The translations under genes and the position numbers were made by a program. This document shows, one piece after another, positions 41,111-42,113 of a DNA stretch of 42,113 bases. The notes under the pieces were generated by a model. That model ran no database searches and was not told the DNA's origin. It saw nothing but the letters and a program-made list of their open reading frames with translations. Position 1 is the first letter of the stretch. Each line of letters opens with the position of its first letter. The DNA is from Verrucomicrobiia bacterium (GTDB lineage Bacteria; Verrucomicrobiota; Verrucomicrobiia; Limisphaerales; UBA11358), in NCBI GenBank assembly GCA_031290985.1, contig JARLJW010000078.1:1-42113 (forward strand). Direction: 5' to 3'.

Positions 41111-42113
41111 ATGAACGAAAAAAAGCCGATCTCCATCAAGCACAGTTTTCGCACCATCCAGGGCATTGTCGGCCTGTTGCTGATTTTCCTGATCATCCAG
41201 GGCTGCGTGCTCTGGCGGATTTGCGACCGCGGGGTGAGCGCCACGACCGGATTGGAAAAAGAGGGCCTGCCCAGCCTGCGCCTGTTGGGCTCGCTGCAGG
41301 AAGGACTCATGGTCTATCGCCTGCACTCGTACGAGCTGATGTTCGCGCAGGACAAGGACCGGCCCGCAAAAATCGCGGAGGTGGACGCCGTGTTGAAAAA
41401 AAACGTGGAAACGCTCGGGGCGTTGAACCAGTTGTATCCCGCCGGCGAGGGCCATGAATATGTGGCCGCGTTGCAGGCAAACTTTGACGACTACGTCAAA
41501 ACGATGATGCAGATCCGCGGCCAGATCGACAAGGATTTCGCCGCCGCGATGAAATTGCTGGACCAGGAAGTGCCCGGCAAAGTGGCGCATCTCGATGAGG
41601 CCGCCAACTCCGTGACCACTTATTGCAACAAAATTGCGGATGAGCGGGCGACCCTGACCGTGGACAGCTTCAACCGCGTCCGGCATTTCGTGGTGATGCT
41701 GGGTTCCGCCAGCGTCGCGTTCGCCCTGCTCGCCGCCTTGCTCGTCACCTTTAATTCCAGCCGCGTCCGGGCATCCCTGAATGGTCTCGCTGAAGTTTTG
41801 GGTGAGGTTTCCCGCTCGCTGATCGACTCGGCAGGCTCCATTTCCGAATCCAGCCAGACGTTGGCCGATGGCTCCAGCAACCAGGCGTCTTCGCTCGAAG
41901 AAACCAGTTCCTCTCTGGAAGAAATGGCTTCCATGACCAAGCGCAATTCCGAAAACGCCCAGAAAGCCAACGACCTCGCCAAGGAGACCCGCGCCGCCGC
42001 GGACAAAGGCGCCAGCGACATGCAAGCCATGTCCGCCGCCATGTCCGCCATCAAGGTTTCCAGCGATGACATCGCCAAAATCATCAAAACCATTGATGAG
42101 ATCGCCTTTCAGA
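41111..42113 (+). CDS. Methyl-accepting chemotaxis protein, truncated by window end
   Basis: A chemoreceptor of which the first 334 residues are in the window, with no stop. There is a short cytoplasmic N-terminus (MNEKKPISIKHSFRTI), a first membrane helix (about 18-36), a periplasmic four-helix-type region (about 37-195, with EGLPSLRLLGSLQEGL), a second helix (about 197-217), and the beginning of the coiled-coil signalling region with NQASSLEETSSSLEEMASMTKRN, the typical methylation-helix sequence. A classical HAMP domain is not evident. It is 45 bp after the PstS-like gene and in the same direction. The kinase-control tip and C-terminus lie beyond the window. Confidence 0.95.
   Translation, partial: MNEKKPISIKHSFRTIQGIVGLLLIFLIIQGCVLWRICDRGVSATTGLEKEGLPSLRLLGSLQEGLMVYRLHSYELMFAQDKDRPAKIAEVDAVLKKNVETLGALNQLYPAGEGHEYVAALQANFDDYVKTMMQIRGQIDKDFAAAMKLLDQEVPGKVAHLDEAANSVTTYCNKIADERATLTVDSFNRVRHFVVMLGSASVAFALLAALLVTFNSSRVRASLNGLAEVLGEVSRSLIDSAGSISESSQTLADGSSNQASSLEETSSSLEEMASMTKRNSENAQKANDLAKETRAAADKGASDMQAMSAAMSAIKVSSDDIAKIIKTIDEIAFQ

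Noticed and set aside
1..42113. CRISPR arrays, prophage genes or full insertion sequences
   Set aside because: I found no regularly spaced repeats, no Cas, integrase, transposase or phage structural frames in either strand.

Overview
The window looks like a high-GC Gram-negative chromosome. It carries a Kdo transferase (WaaA), a beta-barrel outer-membrane protein ending in phenylalanine, an mfd/rpoD pair of bacterial type, and few clear Shine-Dalgarno sites. The RpoD N-terminus and the CheX/CheD-rich chemotaxis locus would fit Verrucomicrobiota or a near relative. That placement is an inference from general similarity, not a demonstrated assignment.

Layout. 1-1266 is a low-GC, poorly coding end with two small putative membrane proteins. 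It is bounded by a diverged second copy of the mfd 3' end, as if a small element had inserted at that gene's end. 1267-4602 is mfd (minus). 5011-16107 is a surface-glycan region. Two closely related GT-C glycosyltransferases (5011-6624 and 14473-16107, plus a third broken copy at 14266-14439) flank a plus-strand set: a family 2 glycosyltransferase, a WecD-like acetyltransferase, a WecE-like sugar aminotransferase, a large polytopic protein and a methyltransferase. Another GT-C protein lies on the minus strand. The set predicts formation and transfer of an acylated 4-amino-4,6-dideoxyhexose. 16201-21506 is housekeeping: a CitMHS/NhaD-like transporter, waaA, rpoD and a methyltransferase. 21520-21800 is a gene-free element with near-perfect 24-25 bp terminal inverted repeats and a flanking 6-bp direct repeat, so a candidate MITE.

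21935-28916 is a compact four-gene plus-strand run, and the most novel part of the window. It encodes a beta-decarboxylating dehydrogenase homologue, a cysteine-hydrolase/aldehyde-dehydrogenase fusion, a Rieske oxygenase, and a single-module adenylation-carrier-thioesterase (A-T-TE) synthetase. The synthetase lacks the amine-binding Asp of its A domain and has Cys as the apparent TE nucleophile. This looks like a small, undescribed biosynthetic cluster for a non-amino-acid building block; the product is unknown.

29049-29124 is a CAU-anticodon tRNA, probably tRNA-Ile2. 29184-42113 is a chemotaxis/sensory region. A minus-strand operon runs cheD, HDOD, cheB, cheX, cheY, half-HDOD/CheX fusion, cheA. 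Divergent from it are a GAF-PAS-PAS hybrid histidine kinase with a four-cysteine PAS, cheR, a porin-like protein, a small PstS-like periplasmic protein and the start of a methyl-accepting chemotaxis protein cut by the window end. Together they suggest a dedicated chemosensory pathway with unusual CheX-type phosphatases and a possible periplasmic ligand-capture unit beside its receptor. No stand-alone cheW is present in the window.
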